A stretch of DNA of 64,000 nucleotides from CAIQQQ01 sp040399685. Lineage in GTDB: Bacteria > Pseudomonadota > Alphaproteobacteria > Acetobacterales > Acetobacteraceae. The stretch covers positions 1 to 64,000 of the forward strand of contig JBBART010000008.1 of assembly GCA_040399685.1 (NCBI GenBank), in the 5' to 3' direction. The notes below the pieces were generated by a model. That model did not search any database. It saw nothing but the letters and a program-made list of their open reading frames with translations, and was not told the origin of the DNA. This document shows positions 53,501 through 61,681 of the stretch, in pieces (the stretch's first letter is position 1; each line of letters begins with the position of its first letter). A program made the translations under genes and the position numbers.

Positions 53501-55684
53501 GTGCAGCTGAACGTGCCATCCAGCACGGGCACCAACACCAGCGTCACGTCGGCCAATGTCGGCAACGGGTTCATCGTCTCCACGGCGGACACCCATGCCA
53601 ACGCAACCAACGGCGTCTCTTCCGCTTCGTCGAACGGCACCGTGACGAACAGCATCCTCTCGGTTGCCAACAACACGGCCTCTGCTGCCGCCACCCTGAA
53701 CACGGCCAACCTGGCCGCCTCCGGGATTGCGACATCGGGTTCCGGCAACACGCTGACCGCTTTGGTCAATGGGAACCTGAAAAACAACACCCCAGCGGCG
53801 TCCACGGCCAGCAGCAACGGTGCTGTTACGGTCAGCAACGTGCAGGCCAACCTGTTCGACACGTCCGGCTCGTCCTTGCCGGCCGTTTCGGCCATCTCGG
53901 CTGTGCAGGACTTCGGCGTGAACTGGAACGGCACGGGCTCGGCCCCGTCTGGCAGCCAGTTCCTCGTCAATGGCAACGCGGCGTCCGCCACGGCGACGGC
54001 GAACAACGCGACCTTGTCGGCCAGCCTTGGCAACGGCCCGGCCTATGTGGGCGGCCTTGGCCTGAACAACGTGCAGACCAATGTTGATTTGAGCAGCTCT
54101 GCAAGCACCGCTTCGAGCGTGCTGGCACTGACGGCCGGTGGGTTCTTCAACGCCGGAACGGGCGTGACCGGGAACACGACCGACCTCGGCATGCATACTG
54201 ACAACAGCACCATCTCGGTGTCTGGCAACAGCATGACCACCGCAGCAACGGTGAACCAGGCTGCCTTGTCCGTGACAGCGCCTTCGACGGTGCTGGTGCA
54301 GGCTGGTGGCAATATCGGATCGCATGCAACCGCAGGAGCCAGTGGCGCCTCGGCTGAAGCGCAGGCGTCGATCGCGGTCGCCAACACCCAGGCCATCAAT
54401 GGCACGAGCGCCCTTGCCGGTTCGGGTCTTGGATTCTTCACTGCCAACGCGTCTGCCACCAATGGTGTGGTCAACGTGAACGCGAACAGCGTGACGGCCG
54501 CCGTGACGGGTAACACCGCGACGACGACCCTGGCGGTGCCGCGGATCGACGGCACCATGGAGGCGTTCAACGCACAGAGCGCGAACAACGCCACGTTCAT
54601 CGCGGGCGGTGTCGTTGTGTCGATGAATGCTGGCTCGACCGACAACAACAATACGATCAACACGCCGGTTTCCGTCAGCAACAACCTGGTGACGGCTGCC
54701 AGCACGGTGAACAACTACGCTGCCAGCATGACCGGTCTGGGTCAGACCGGGGCAGCAACGTCGGCGAATTCCAGCCTGTCGATCGTCGACAACGCTGGCA
54801 CGATGACCGCGAGCCGTCTGGGTGGTGACATTGCTTTGGTCAGCAACCAGTCGATCAGCGGCGTCAGCAGTGCCGCCTACACCGGCATTACGAACATTGG
54901 CATCACGCTCGCCAATTCTTCCACCACCAGCAGCCCGCTGTCGGTGAATGCCAACACTGTCTCGGCTACAGCCAACGGCAACGTGTCCGCCCAGTCGCTG
55001 CTTGCGAATGGTCCTGGTGCTGCTGACAGCCGTGCAGGTTTCGGGCTCGCCTCCGCTCAGGCGCTCACGAACAGCACGGTTGCGGCGATTGCCTCCACCG
55101 TGAACATCGGCGTGGCGACTGATGGCTCTGCGTTGAATAACTCCTACTTCGTCTCCAACTCGCCGGTTTCGGTGAGCGGGAACATTGTGGGCGCCGGCGC
55201 CACGGGCAACAGCGCTGCTCTGAGCACCGCATTCGGGTCTTCGCTGAAAGCGATTGGGACGGGCATGAACTCCGCCTCTTCTATCGCTCAGGCAACCGGT
55301 TCGAGCGCGACTGCTGATTACGGTCTGCTGAACCAGCAGATGAACACCGGTGGAAACATCACCGCGACCACGATGGCCGTGTCGATGGGCTACGCCGGAA
55401 CGGCCACGAGCTCGCCGGTCAATGTTCAGAACAACCTGGTGTATGCCACGGCGTTCGGAAACACAGCCACGATGTCGCAGACGGCGTCGCTGGCCGGTGG
55501 TTCGATGCAGTCGACCAACTACCAGAGCAATGTCGACACGACGGTCTCCGCGTCGGTGACGGGCACTTCCATGCAGGCAGCGATGTCGGCTGGCGCCAAC
55601 ATCAACTCGCCGATCAACGTGACGGGCAACGTCATCCGCGCTGTTGCGGTTGGCAACTCTGTGACGAACGCTATCACGCGCTAA
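50579..55684 (+). CDS. hfaD: HfaD-like large beta-repeat adhesin
   Basis: This 1,701-residue secreted protein has a signal peptide (hydrophobic LLLSGTSALALLVLVAGAQQAQA). The body is built from at least 16 units with a V-x-GN-x-(V/I)-x-A-x-A-x-GN-x-A pattern, for example VNVQGNAITTAVQGNGA, VSVSGNIVGAGATGNSA and INVTGNVIRAVAVGNS. Many are followed by SNVQxN or VVQQN motifs, like curli/HfaD-type strands. It is several times longer than Caulobacter HfaD. GTG start with TAGGA 9 nt upstream. A Thr/Ser-rich lower-GC insert lies at about 51,030-51,330. A strong terminator follows the stop. It probably assembles on the cell surface through the adjacent CsgG/HfaB-like pore. Confidence 0.75.
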   Translation: MKNRQLLLSGTSALALLVLVAGAQQAQATGFDRNFVFGTTSNVVTATTAASPTVGAIAALSSQVNNQLQVNAAVEGNSATTLTGATVVGGPSATSSNLMSATAIANQFSNGSGAAYVVDPSGTPAAGNAVIGTSQLNYNSLNTASTARLGQVATTSTQTITVSKTTTTPSYTGANGGMYTTHTGSTYTVISTTGTTPYHTGDTFNSSVLNSSSPSLGAIGPDSYGLVGTQAYLVLSSTTTSTSQSTVAVGGTGNSATFVADAAYGAPVAVDNNIFAARINGNLALSSISGGLPLSAVAAGPASVALTGFNASSPVGTSIVVTAPISVSNVQQNLTNNKTATKLTGSVANTLVSALFAGTDLGFNGGSVSASGNQITASAAGNSATVGVNLNASSLPVFAGGASVFSAQGNSATGGSGTASSLVVEALNQNSTLRVQQADSTGALSNMIGSNAALSGNSITSRAVLNDITAQTLTTGSTLYADGTGGQSGQTVALLISPTNTDTNPTLTSTADYVNAAVQSNSGNGAYNTVAATAKTDNAVIGYFGGVTNGTVNVQGNAITTAVQGNGAVLTTTLPYAGGDSHSVTAALQTNDGIDLTGTLSGTRVRVSESAQLSADLSIPTFSTVSASNGPGGTLSNANLNIGSATSAALGNTVSSTVLGNNATASAIVGLSAESSVNSPASLALTISSPGSTPAGTLVSVTAPLSVAVVQQNSATTVDSNITNPLASTGNNLFQIDAYSGLATGTATIGNNTLRATAAGNLGSASAAVSGFGGNTINGGVGVATVQGNVGSDVMASLGNNGLSGPVAAIGIGALDNATAQVVGNQFAAVAAGNSASGSLSIASGTIASGSLATAPQFTYGSAVGQTANYAVGNSQVNAGTTVVATNLDAPSYDAAVSSGSMSSILGTVGSFLGLGSLSSHLNVGAESYNNANALVNGNTVSTTALGNEYAAAATGFVSAADSASSYTSLAVSNVQLNVPSSTGTNTSVTSANVGNGFIVSTADTHANATNGVSSASSNGTVTNSILSVANNTASAAATLNTANLAASGIATSGSGNTLTALVNGNLKNNTPAASTASSNGAVTVSNVQANLFDTSGSSLPAVSAISAVQDFGVNWNGTGSAPSGSQFLVNGNAASATATANNATLSASLGNGPAYVGGLGLNNVQTNVDLSSSASTASSVLALTAGGFFNAGTGVTGNTTDLGMHTDNSTISVSGNSMTTAATVNQAALSVTAPSTVLVQAGGNIGSHATAGASGASAEAQASIAVANTQAINGTSALAGSGLGFFTANASATNGVVNVNANSVTAAVTGNTATTTLAVPRIDGTMEAFNAQSANNATFIAGGVVVSMNAGSTDNNNTINTPVSVSNNLVTAASTVNNYAASMTGLGQTGAATSANSSLSIVDNAGTMTASRLGGDIALVSNQSISGVSSAAYTGITNIGITLANSSTTSSPLSVNANTVSATANGNVSAQSLLANGPGAADSRAGFGLASAQALTNSTVAAIASTVNIGVATDGSALNNSYFVSNSPVSVSGNIVGAGATGNSAALSTAFGSSLKAIGTGMNSASSIAQATGSSATADYGLLNQQMNTGGNITATTMAVSMGYAGTATSSPVNVQNNLVYATAFGNTATMSQTASLAGGSMQSTNYQSNVDTTVSASVTGTSMQAAMSAGANINSPINVTGNVIRAVAVGNSVTNAITR

Positions 55685-55698
55685 ACGCCTGAGCAGTG

Positions 55699-55724
55699 TG
55701 GCGGTGGCCCGAAAGGGCTGCCGC
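55699..55724 (+). terminator. Rho-independent-type terminator after the HfaD-like gene
   Basis: An 11-bp GC-rich stem, GGCGGTGGCCC / GGGCTGCCGCC (two G-T wobbles), has a GAAA tetraloop and is followed by a T-rich stretch (GTTTTCGCTTTCC). It lies 15 bp after the stop and closes the hfaABD-like unit. Confidence 0.85.
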
Positions 55725-55781
55725 CATCTGCGTTTTCGCTTTCCGCCTGACGCTTGTGTTCTGTGACTTTTATCTCATCGG

Positions 55782-56402
55782 ATGTTAAATATGTTCCGCT
55801 TCGCTCGCCGGTTCACGGCTGCCACTGTTGGCCTTCTGGCTGCGACCGCCTGCGTGTCCGCCCCGGCTTCGGCCGCGGATCGCACGGGTGAATATTCTGT
55901 GCGTGGCGCGGGTGCGCAGCGTTGCGATGCCTATGTCGCGGCGGTTGAAGGAAACAAGCCTGACCTTGGCGCCTATGTCGGCTATATCGACGGCGTGCTG
56001 ACCACGGCCAGCCGGCTGACGCCGAATGTGTTCGACGTAAACCCATTTATTTTGCCTGGCCCGTTTGCGGCCATTATCGTCAATATTTGCAAGCAGGCGC
56101 CTGATCGCATTCTTGAAGTTGCCGTGCGTGGCGGCATTGAGGCGATCGGCAAGGCGCGCGTGCAGGAGAAGTCGGCCGCGATGGAACTTGCGGTTGGCGA
56201 TTCGCGGATGAATATCCGCGTGGATACCCTGCGTGCGATTCAAACCCGGCTGCGCGATCTGAAGATTTTGAAGGACCCGGCGGATGGCAAGTTCGGGGCA
56301 AACACCCAGCTTGCACTGAAGCAGTTCCAAACGACCAACAAGCTGACTGTGACGTCTCTTCCTGATCCGGACACTGTGTTGAGCCTGCTCGTTCGACAGT
56401 AA
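55782..56402 (+). CDS. Secreted protein with C-terminal peptidoglycan-binding-like domain
   Basis: This is a 206-residue protein. A signal peptide (hydrophobic ATVGLLAATACVSAPASAA) is followed by a domain with two cysteines (QRCDAYVAAVEG, VNICKQAPD), of a small helical periplasmic type resembling Rap1a/HdeA-like proteins. The last 60 residues (IQTRLRDLKILKDPADGKFGANTQLALKQFQ) fit a peptidoglycan-binding_1 helical domain. A second ATG three codons in is an alternative start; neither has a clear ribosome site. Following the adhesin terminator, it has its own transcription unit or is read with the next gene. It may anchor the adhesin apparatus to the wall; this is inference from the neighbourhood. 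Confidence 0.65.
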   Translation: MLNMFRFARRFTAATVGLLAATACVSAPASAADRTGEYSVRGAGAQRCDAYVAAVEGNKPDLGAYVGYIDGVLTTASRLTPNVFDVNPFILPGPFAAIIVNICKQAPDRILEVAVRGGIEAIGKARVQEKSAAMELAVGDSRMNIRVDTLRAIQTRLRDLKILKDPADGKFGANTQLALKQFQTTNKLTVTSLPDPDTVLSLLVRQ

Positions 56403-56476
56403 GTTCCGAATTGCCCGTTGCCATGCGCCTGCTTGGCAGGTGTCGCATCTCTCGTGAGTACAAAAGGATCGAATCA

Positions 56477-57061
56477 ATGATGTGGACGAAGGTTTTCAAC
56501 AGTCGAATGGCTGGCCTTTTGATGCTCAGCGGCATGGCTGCTGCGATGCACCCAGGCGTGGCGTGTGCGCAGAGCCATAATGGCAACGGAAATTGGACGA
56601 ACGGCAATTACGGCCCGTCCTTCCCACGCGGCGGCCTGGGCTTTGGGGCTTCCGGCGTGTCGATCGGCGTGTCCCAGCAGGGCGGCGTTGTGGTCAACAT
56701 CGCCAATGTTGGATCGGCATCGTCGTTCTATGGCGCGCCGTTCGGGGTTCCAAACTTCGGCGTGCCCCTTTCGGGCATTCCCGGGTTCTCCGGCGGCGGC
56801 ATCTTCAACGGTGGCGGCCAGATCGGCTCCGGCATGAACAACATGAACATCAATGTTGGTGGCGGTTACGTGGCGCCTGGTGGTGTTTCAGTGAATATCG
56901 CCAACGTGGCGCTGACGAACAATTACTACTTCGGCAACCAGGGTGGTGGTGGCAACAACGGTGGGCAAGGCGATCGCCATTGGTCGCCACCGCCGGCGCC
57001 TACGCCGCCGCAGGATAATCCCGGAGACCACATTGGTGGTGGGACCGACCCGGCACCATAG
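56477..57061 (+). CDS. Secreted Gly/Asn-rich protein of unknown function
   Basis: This is a 194-residue protein. A signal peptide (MAGLLMLSGMAAAMHPGVACAQ) is followed by a Gly/Asn-rich region with two similar strand segments (GVSIGVSQQGGVVVNIANVGSAS and GGVSVNIANVALTN) and a Pro/Gly-rich tail. I chose the ATG at 56477 because AAAGGA lies 8 nt upstream; the frame is open further upstream without such a site. The repeated strand and Asn/Gly content suggest a minor subunit or surface-associated partner of the adjacent adhesins, but no family is recognised. Confidence 0.6.
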   Translation: MMWTKVFNSRMAGLLMLSGMAAAMHPGVACAQSHNGNGNWTNGNYGPSFPRGGLGFGASGVSIGVSQQGGVVVNIANVGSASSFYGAPFGVPNFGVPLSGIPGFSGGGIFNGGGQIGSGMNNMNINVGGGYVAPGGVSVNIANVALTNNYYFGNQGGGGNNGGQGDRHWSPPPAPTPPQDNPGDHIGGGTDPAP

Positions 57062-57131
57062 GCGCGACTGCATCCGCACCGTGGCGCGCTGCATGTTTTC
57101 AGCAGCGTTGCCACTGGTGGGTGATTTTGAA

Positions 57132-57302
57132 ATGGTGCCGATGTCCTCCTCGCCGCGTCATCGCTTGGTCGCCGCGTTGGCATGTTTGCGTGATGATGCC
57201 TTTGCTTTTCCAGGTCAGCCGTTGCTGGCCTCGCCCGGTTTGGCGGAAGTTCTGGCGGTGTGGACGCTGTGCGATGCAGTTGAGGCGATGAAGTCCGTCT
57301 GA
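57132..57302 (+). CDS. Small hypothetical protein
   Basis: This is a 56-residue frame (alternative ATG at 57093) with a helical Ala/Leu-rich composition (HRLVAALACLRDDAFAF, GLAEVLAVWTLCDAVEAM). It ends 1 bp before the GTG of the ligase-like fragment. That spacing suggests either co-translation or that both are pieces of one decayed gene. No motif was recognised, so it may not be a real gene. Confidence 0.3.
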   Translation: MVPMSSSPRHRLVAALACLRDDAFAFPGQPLLASPGLAEVLAVWTLCDAVEAMKSV

Positions 57303-57303
57303 T

Positions 57304-57594
57304 GTGGCCGCCTGGCAGACAGCGCGGTTTGATCGGATGTTCGGACATCTGTCTGGGGTGTCGCCGTTCTGGGCCGATCGACTTGCCGCATGGTCCGGCG
57401 ATCTTGCTGCTCTTGGGGTGCTGACCCGCGAGGACGTGCAAGGGCAAGTGGGCGGTTTGCCGGTGCCGCCTGGCCGCGAGGTTGTTTATGCCAGCACAAC
57501 GTCGGGGTCCACCGGTATTGCGTTGCGACTGCACTATTCTGCCCGGGCTGGGTTTTTCAACGAACGGCTCTACAGCCGGATGTGTCGCATTTGA
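57304..57594 (+). pseudogene. PaaK-like adenylate-forming ligase, N-terminal remnant
   Basis: A 96-residue frame contains the ANL P-loop-like motif YASTTSGSTG at about residues 61-70. Its N-terminal context (FDRMFGHLSGVSPFWADRL, LGVLTREDVQ) resembles the start of phenylacetate-CoA-ligase-type enzymes. It stops about 25 residues after the motif; a full enzyme would be about 430. The remaining domains are absent and replaced by the TPR gene 13 bp later. This looks like a truncated gene or a 3' deletion. It starts with GTG. Confidence 0.55.
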
Positions 57595-57607
57595 AGGAAC
57601 CGATGAC

Positions 57608-59722
57608 GTGCAGCTGAATGTCGCTTACTTGCTCGATCGCGCCCGTCAGCAATTGGCCTCCCGGCAAAATGGCGTGGCAGAGCATTACCTTCAGGCCATT
57701 CTGGCGCAGGAGCCACGGCACGTGGAGGCGCTGTCTGACCTTGCGCGCATCGCTATGCAGGCGGGAAAGCCGGACAAGGCTTTGGGGTATGGGCGACGTA
57801 TTCTGTCGACCAATCGCAAGACGCCGCTTGCGCTGGGACACCTGTTGGTGGGCAATGCGCTGCGGGCGCAAGGCGATCATCGTGGCGCCGTGCGGGCCTA
57901 TCGTGAGGTCGTCAAGGCCGAGCCCAATCATGGCGAGGCGTTGTGCAACCTCGGTGGGTGTTTGGTGGACCTGCGTTTGTGGGATGAGGCGTTGGGCGTT
58001 CTGCAGCATGCGGTTGCGATATTGCCAAACGACTCTGCCATTCTCGCCAATCTGGGACTTGCGCTGCAGCAGGCAGGGTTGATCGGCCAGGCGATTGACG
58101 CTTTGCGCCGCGCCATTGAGCTGCAGCCGAATTTCCCCACGGTGTGGCTTACGTTGGGATCGCTTGTGATGGAACTGGGCCGCCTGCCTGAGGCAGCACA
58201 TGCGTTCCAGCAAGCGGCAGCCATGTTTACGGACCCGCTGTCGGTTGGTGTGGCGCAGTACAATCTTGCGTTGGTTTTGATTCAGCAGGACAGGCGCCGC
58301 GACGCCTTGGTGATGTTGGCGCTGGCACTGGAGAAGAATCCAGACCTCGCAATTGCCGAAGGCGCCATGCTGTATCAGGCGCAATGGCTTTGCCACTGGG
58401 ATATGGTGGATTACGTGGCGCCGCGTGTGCTGCAACGCATGCGATCGAACCCCGCAATGGTGGTGGAGCCGTTTTCCGCGTTGGCAATTCCGGGGGCGAC
58501 CAACCAGGATCATGCTTTGGCAAGTGCGGCCTACGCGCGTCGGATCATGCCGGCTGCTGCCCCCTTGGTGCCGCGCGGGCATCGGTGGAATGATGGCCGT
58601 TCGAGGCTTCGCGTGGGTTTTTTATGTGCTGATTTTCGTGATCATCCAATGGGCGTGCTGATGGCTGGAATGCTCGCCAATCTTGACCGCACCAAAATAG
58701 AGCCGGTGGCGTTGACGTATGGGGTTAACGTTGATGACAAATACCGCCGTCGTTGTCTTTCGGCGTGCGAGATGCATCTTGATTTGAACGAAACGTTGAT
58801 CAAGTCCGAGCAGAGCGCCGCCGAGGCGGTTGCCGCCCTGCAACTGGACGTTCTCGTGGATTTGCAATGCTATACCAGCGGAACCCGGTCCGGGCTGCTG
58901 CGGTATCGGCCGGCTCCGGTTCATGGGCATTATCTGGTCTATCCAACGTCGGCTGCGGCACCTGAGGTTTATGACTTCACGATACTCGACGATGTCATGT
59001 GCCCAGTTGAAAATGAAGCCGGGTTTACCGAGAAGGTGTTGCGCTTCCGCGGTTCATATTTTCCCCTCGTTGTACCAGATCGTACGTCGCATGAATTACA
59101 CCGGCATGAGGAGGGGCTTCCTGAAGCGGCATGTGTCTTCGTTTCTATGAGTCAGACCTACAAGATCTCGCGGGAAACATTTCATGTCTGGTGTTCCATT
59201 TTGGCAGGAGTTCCAGGCTCTGTGCTGTGGATTGCCCAGACGCCGCCCGAGGCCGCGGAGATTTTGCGCAACACGATGCGCGTGCTTGGCCTTGACCCTG
59301 CCCGGTTGGTTATTGCAGTCCGGGCGCCGGGAGAGCGCCATGCGGCGCGGCTGCGATTGGCCGATATTGGGCTTGATACATGGCCATACGGATCTCACAC
59401 GACGGCGATGGATCTCTTGTCCAATCACGTTCCCATTGTAACAATTATGGGCAACAGCAATCCTTGCCGTGTTGCGTCCAGCATCTTGTTGGCTGCGGGG
59501 CTGGATGAGCTCGTGCAAGCGGACGTCGAGGGGTTTGTCGCCACCGCGATCAGGCTGGGGACCGATGAGGCGTTTGCCACCTTGATCCGTCACAAGGTCA
59601 GGAGTGTGTTTGACGGTGATAGAAATTTGGCGGGTATTGTCGAGCAAGCGGTAGAACTTGGAGACATACTGTGTGCGGCGTCGGTTCGTTCAGTGAATAA
59701 CGGACATAAAACTCTCTTGTAA
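57608..59722 (+). CDS. TPR / SPINDLY-type O-GlcNAc transferase-like protein
   Basis: This protein has 704 residues. The N-terminal ~330 residues are tetratricopeptide repeats (QAILAQEPRHVEALSDLARIA, AVKAEPNHGEALCNLGGCL-like and ALRRAIELQPNFPTVWLTLGSL). The C-terminal ~370 residues match the OGT/SPINDLY glycosyltransferase fold: LRVGFLCADFRDHPMGVLM, LDVLVDLQCYTSGTRSGLLRYRPAPV, then a second Rossmann half with LDTWPYGSHTTAMDLLSNHVPIVT and CRVASSILLAAGLDEL. It probably moves a sugar from a nucleotide sugar to Ser/Thr/Asn of a protein in the cytoplasm. I chose the GTG at 57608 because AAGGAA lies 8 nt upstream and TPR similarity starts there. Ser/Thr/Asn-rich adhesins encoded nearby are natural substrates, by inference. 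Confidence 0.8.
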   Translation: MQLNVAYLLDRARQQLASRQNGVAEHYLQAILAQEPRHVEALSDLARIAMQAGKPDKALGYGRRILSTNRKTPLALGHLLVGNALRAQGDHRGAVRAYREVVKAEPNHGEALCNLGGCLVDLRLWDEALGVLQHAVAILPNDSAILANLGLALQQAGLIGQAIDALRRAIELQPNFPTVWLTLGSLVMELGRLPEAAHAFQQAAAMFTDPLSVGVAQYNLALVLIQQDRRRDALVMLALALEKNPDLAIAEGAMLYQAQWLCHWDMVDYVAPRVLQRMRSNPAMVVEPFSALAIPGATNQDHALASAAYARRIMPAAAPLVPRGHRWNDGRSRLRVGFLCADFRDHPMGVLMAGMLANLDRTKIEPVALTYGVNVDDKYRRRCLSACEMHLDLNETLIKSEQSAAEAVAALQLDVLVDLQCYTSGTRSGLLRYRPAPVHGHYLVYPTSAAAPEVYDFTILDDVMCPVENEAGFTEKVLRFRGSYFPLVVPDRTSHELHRHEEGLPEAACVFVSMSQTYKISRETFHVWCSILAGVPGSVLWIAQTPPEAAEILRNTMRVLGLDPARLVIAVRAPGERHAARLRLADIGLDTWPYGSHTTAMDLLSNHVPIVTIMGNSNPCRVASSILLAAGLDELVQADVEGFVATAIRLGTDEAFATLIRHKVRSVFDGDRNLAGIVEQAVELGDILCAASVRSVNNGHKTLL

Positions 59723-59735
59723 GGCAGGCTGTTCG

Positions 59736-60346
59736 ATGTCGCATAGTACGTTTCTTCATGTTGGATGTGTGGGTCTGCGCGTCAGGAGAACACTACGCCT
59801 GGGTTCCGGGGGGCAGAGTGGCGTGAGTTGCGGATGGATATCGATGCGCGGGTAAATCCAGATGTGGTGGGAAGTATGACCGACATGTCGTTGCTTGCGT
59901 CTGATTCGGTCCACGGAATATTTAGCGCCCATAACATTGAGCACCTTTATCCGCACGAAGTGTTTCATGCGTTCCGAGAGTTCCTGCGCGTGTTGGACCC
60001 TTGCGGTTTTGCGGTGATCACGTGTCCGGACCTTAAGTCGATTTGTGCGTTGATTGCGCAGGATCGACTGCTTGAGCCGGCTTACGTCTCGCCCGCCGGA
60101 CCAATCGCGCCGATTGATGTGCTCTATGGCCTGCGGTCGTCTTTATCCGCCGGTAACCTGTATATGGCGCATCATTGCGGGTTCACTGAAAAAGTATTGT
60201 TTGAGTCGCTGTTGGAGGCTGGGTTTGCCTCCGTTATCAGTCTTTCACGGCCTGCTAATTTCGATTTGTGGGCAGTGGCTAGCAAGGTCATTCGGACAGA
60301 AGATGAGATGAAAGTTTTGGCCATGGGACATATTCCTACCCCCTGA
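59736..60346 (+). pseudogene. Class I SAM-dependent methyltransferase, frameshifted
   Basis: The ATG at 59736 (AAGGCAGG upstream) encodes MSHSTFLHVGC, the usual start of a family of small predicted methyltransferases. The frame then fails. An extra GT in the GTGT at 59,767-59,770 shifts it, and the rest (GSARQENTTPGF, EWRELRMDIDARVNPD, IFSAHNIEHLYPHEV, LRVLDPCGFAVITCPDL, AGNLYMAHHCGFT) continues in another frame to 60346. Removing two bases restores about 200 residues with motif I and the acidic LDID loop. It is either a recent pseudogene or a sequencing error. It follows the OGT-like gene by 13 bp, so the two were probably co-transcribed. Confidence 0.8.
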
Positions 60347-60405
60347 TAGTCTTTCAGAAGACGAAAGCCGGTATTCGGGGGGTAAATATTAACTTCTTAG
60401 GAGAG

Positions 60406-60435
60406 GATGGGAGCAAAACTCACGGTGCTCCCATC
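60406..60435. repeat. 10-bp perfect inverted repeat between convergent genes
   Basis: GATGGGAGCA and TGCTCCCATC pair perfectly around a 10-nt loop. The site lies between the stops of the methyltransferase (plus) and the MarR-like gene (minus). It could be a bidirectional terminator, although neither side has a T-run. Confidence 0.5.
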
Positions 60436-60517
60436 GTCATGCTTAAACTTGCGGGGAGGAGATAGGTGTCGGTGATAAAATTGAAGCAACATCTCAATTT
60501 TTGTGCCAATTTTAGCG

Positions 60518-60901
60518 TTACGCCAAAACAGTATTTTCTGTGTTGATGTCGTCTGGGTTCTCACTGTTTTTGAGAGCCAAATTGTCACGTATAAAACTCA
60601 TCATTAAAAGACCAACTGCGGTGCGCTCGACGATTATGTGTTTTTTCTGACTCGGGTCGGGCGTCACCCTGTTTATGAGACCGATCCGGTCTAACTTGAT
60701 AACAGCCCGCTTTGCATCCACCCGCGACATGCCAACCTCTGTCGCCAGCCAATTCACCGTGTGGATTCCATCATGGAGATAGGCTGTCAGAAAGACCCCG
60801 ATCTGGCGCACAGACAATGTTGATCCGCTTCGGTTAACCAGTGCGGCAATGGCCTGCTGCAGGACCGTTATAGCAAAGTTGGCAGCGTGATCCGGATGCA
60901 T
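60518..60901 (-). CDS. MarR-like winged-helix regulator
   Basis: This is a 127-residue protein. The core TLSVRQIGVFLTAYL ... TVNWLATEVGMSRVDAKRAVIKLDRIGLINRV is a winged helix-turn-helix with the recognition helix around SRVDAKRAVIKL, followed by a wing (DPSQKKHIIVERT). I chose the ATG at 60901 because AGAGAG lies about 10 nt upstream; the longer frame starting at 60991 adds a hydrophobic, AT-rich stretch unlikely to be translated. It is convergent with the methyltransferase. Target genes are unknown; no obvious operator was found. Confidence 0.65.
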   Translation of the reverse strand: MHPDHAANFAITVLQQAIAALVNRSGSTLSVRQIGVFLTAYLHDGIHTVNWLATEVGMSRVDAKRAVIKLDRIGLINRVTPDPSQKKHIIVERTAVGLLMMSFIRDNLALKNSENPDDINTENTVLA

Positions 60902-61161
60902 TTGAAAATTCTCTCTTCGCAATACAACATGATTCAATTTTTTCAAATAAAAATCAAATGGTGTAACGACGTTGAATACAAAAATAAACAAATAAGTGAA
61001 TATTTATGCAAAATGTTCGATGAGCGCCGTAGGGGATTTTAGCATAGGTCCCCCGATGATCCTCCCTCTGTGGGGGGGCTTGGATGTACGACTGCAATCT
61101 GGCTGCCTGCGTGACACTTCGTCCCGTTTCTGGAGGCTCTCGGCAAGGCCCGACGGACTGC
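60902..61161. other. AT-rich upstream region of the MarR-like gene
   Basis: This 260-bp stretch lies between the MarR-like start and the end of the lipoprotein frame. The part next to the regulator (60,905-61,020) is AT-rich and probably holds its promoter. No gene is supported. Confidence 0.4.
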
Positions 61162-61681
61162 TTAACGATGCCCACCAAATACGTGGGGTCCTCGGCTTCG
61201 AAATTGCCATCGGCCCGGGTCTGTGATGCGATTTCGATCAAACGACCACGGTGTATTATAATCGCTTGAGAAATCCGTTGAATAGGCAGACGATAACAAC
61301 CAATTCGGAACTGTTTGACCGTTTTGTTCGTTGCTTGGTCCTTGAAGCATGAAAAATGGTCGGCGGCAGAGGTCGGAGCCGGTGGTTCTGTCGCTGTATG
61401 ACCGTTCCTTCATGAACTGCAGATACGCAAGGTTGAATTGGTCTTGCCTGTTCTGGTCGGTCAAACTTGGATTGGTGTTAACGCCGTCCGACTGCACCCA
61501 TGAGGGCGTTCCGGGTCTGGCGCCTTGTTCGGGGGGGGGGCGGCCAAGCCTGATCCGTTGGGGTGCGCTGGGATTCGAGCGCCGCTGGGGGGGGGCTGTT
61601 GACGTATGGGTTCTGCCCCGTCACCGTGCAGCCAGCCGGTAAAAGGCATATCAAAAGATGATATGTTGTTCTATTTGTCAT
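61162..61681 (-). pseudogene. Small lipoprotein gene broken at a C10/G10 tract
   Basis: The ATG at 61681 opens a frame with a lipoprotein signal (MTNRTTYHLLICLLPAGC, lipobox LPAGC, Cys18) and a Pro-rich segment. At a run of ten C on the coding strand (61,531-61,540) the frame runs out after about 20 more residues. With nine C it would continue EQGARPGTPSWVQSDG and on through FNLAYLQFMKERSYSD to 61162, giving about 172 residues. A second run of nine C (61,587-61,595) lies upstream in frame. Either the gene is phase-variable by slippage, or it is decayed, or the tract was miscounted. The family is not recognised. Confidence 0.5.

Noticed and set aside
50600..54325. A 1,241-codon minus-strand frame
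   Set aside because: Antisense shadow of the HfaD-like adhesin. Arg/Gly/Val-rich with no recognisable domain.
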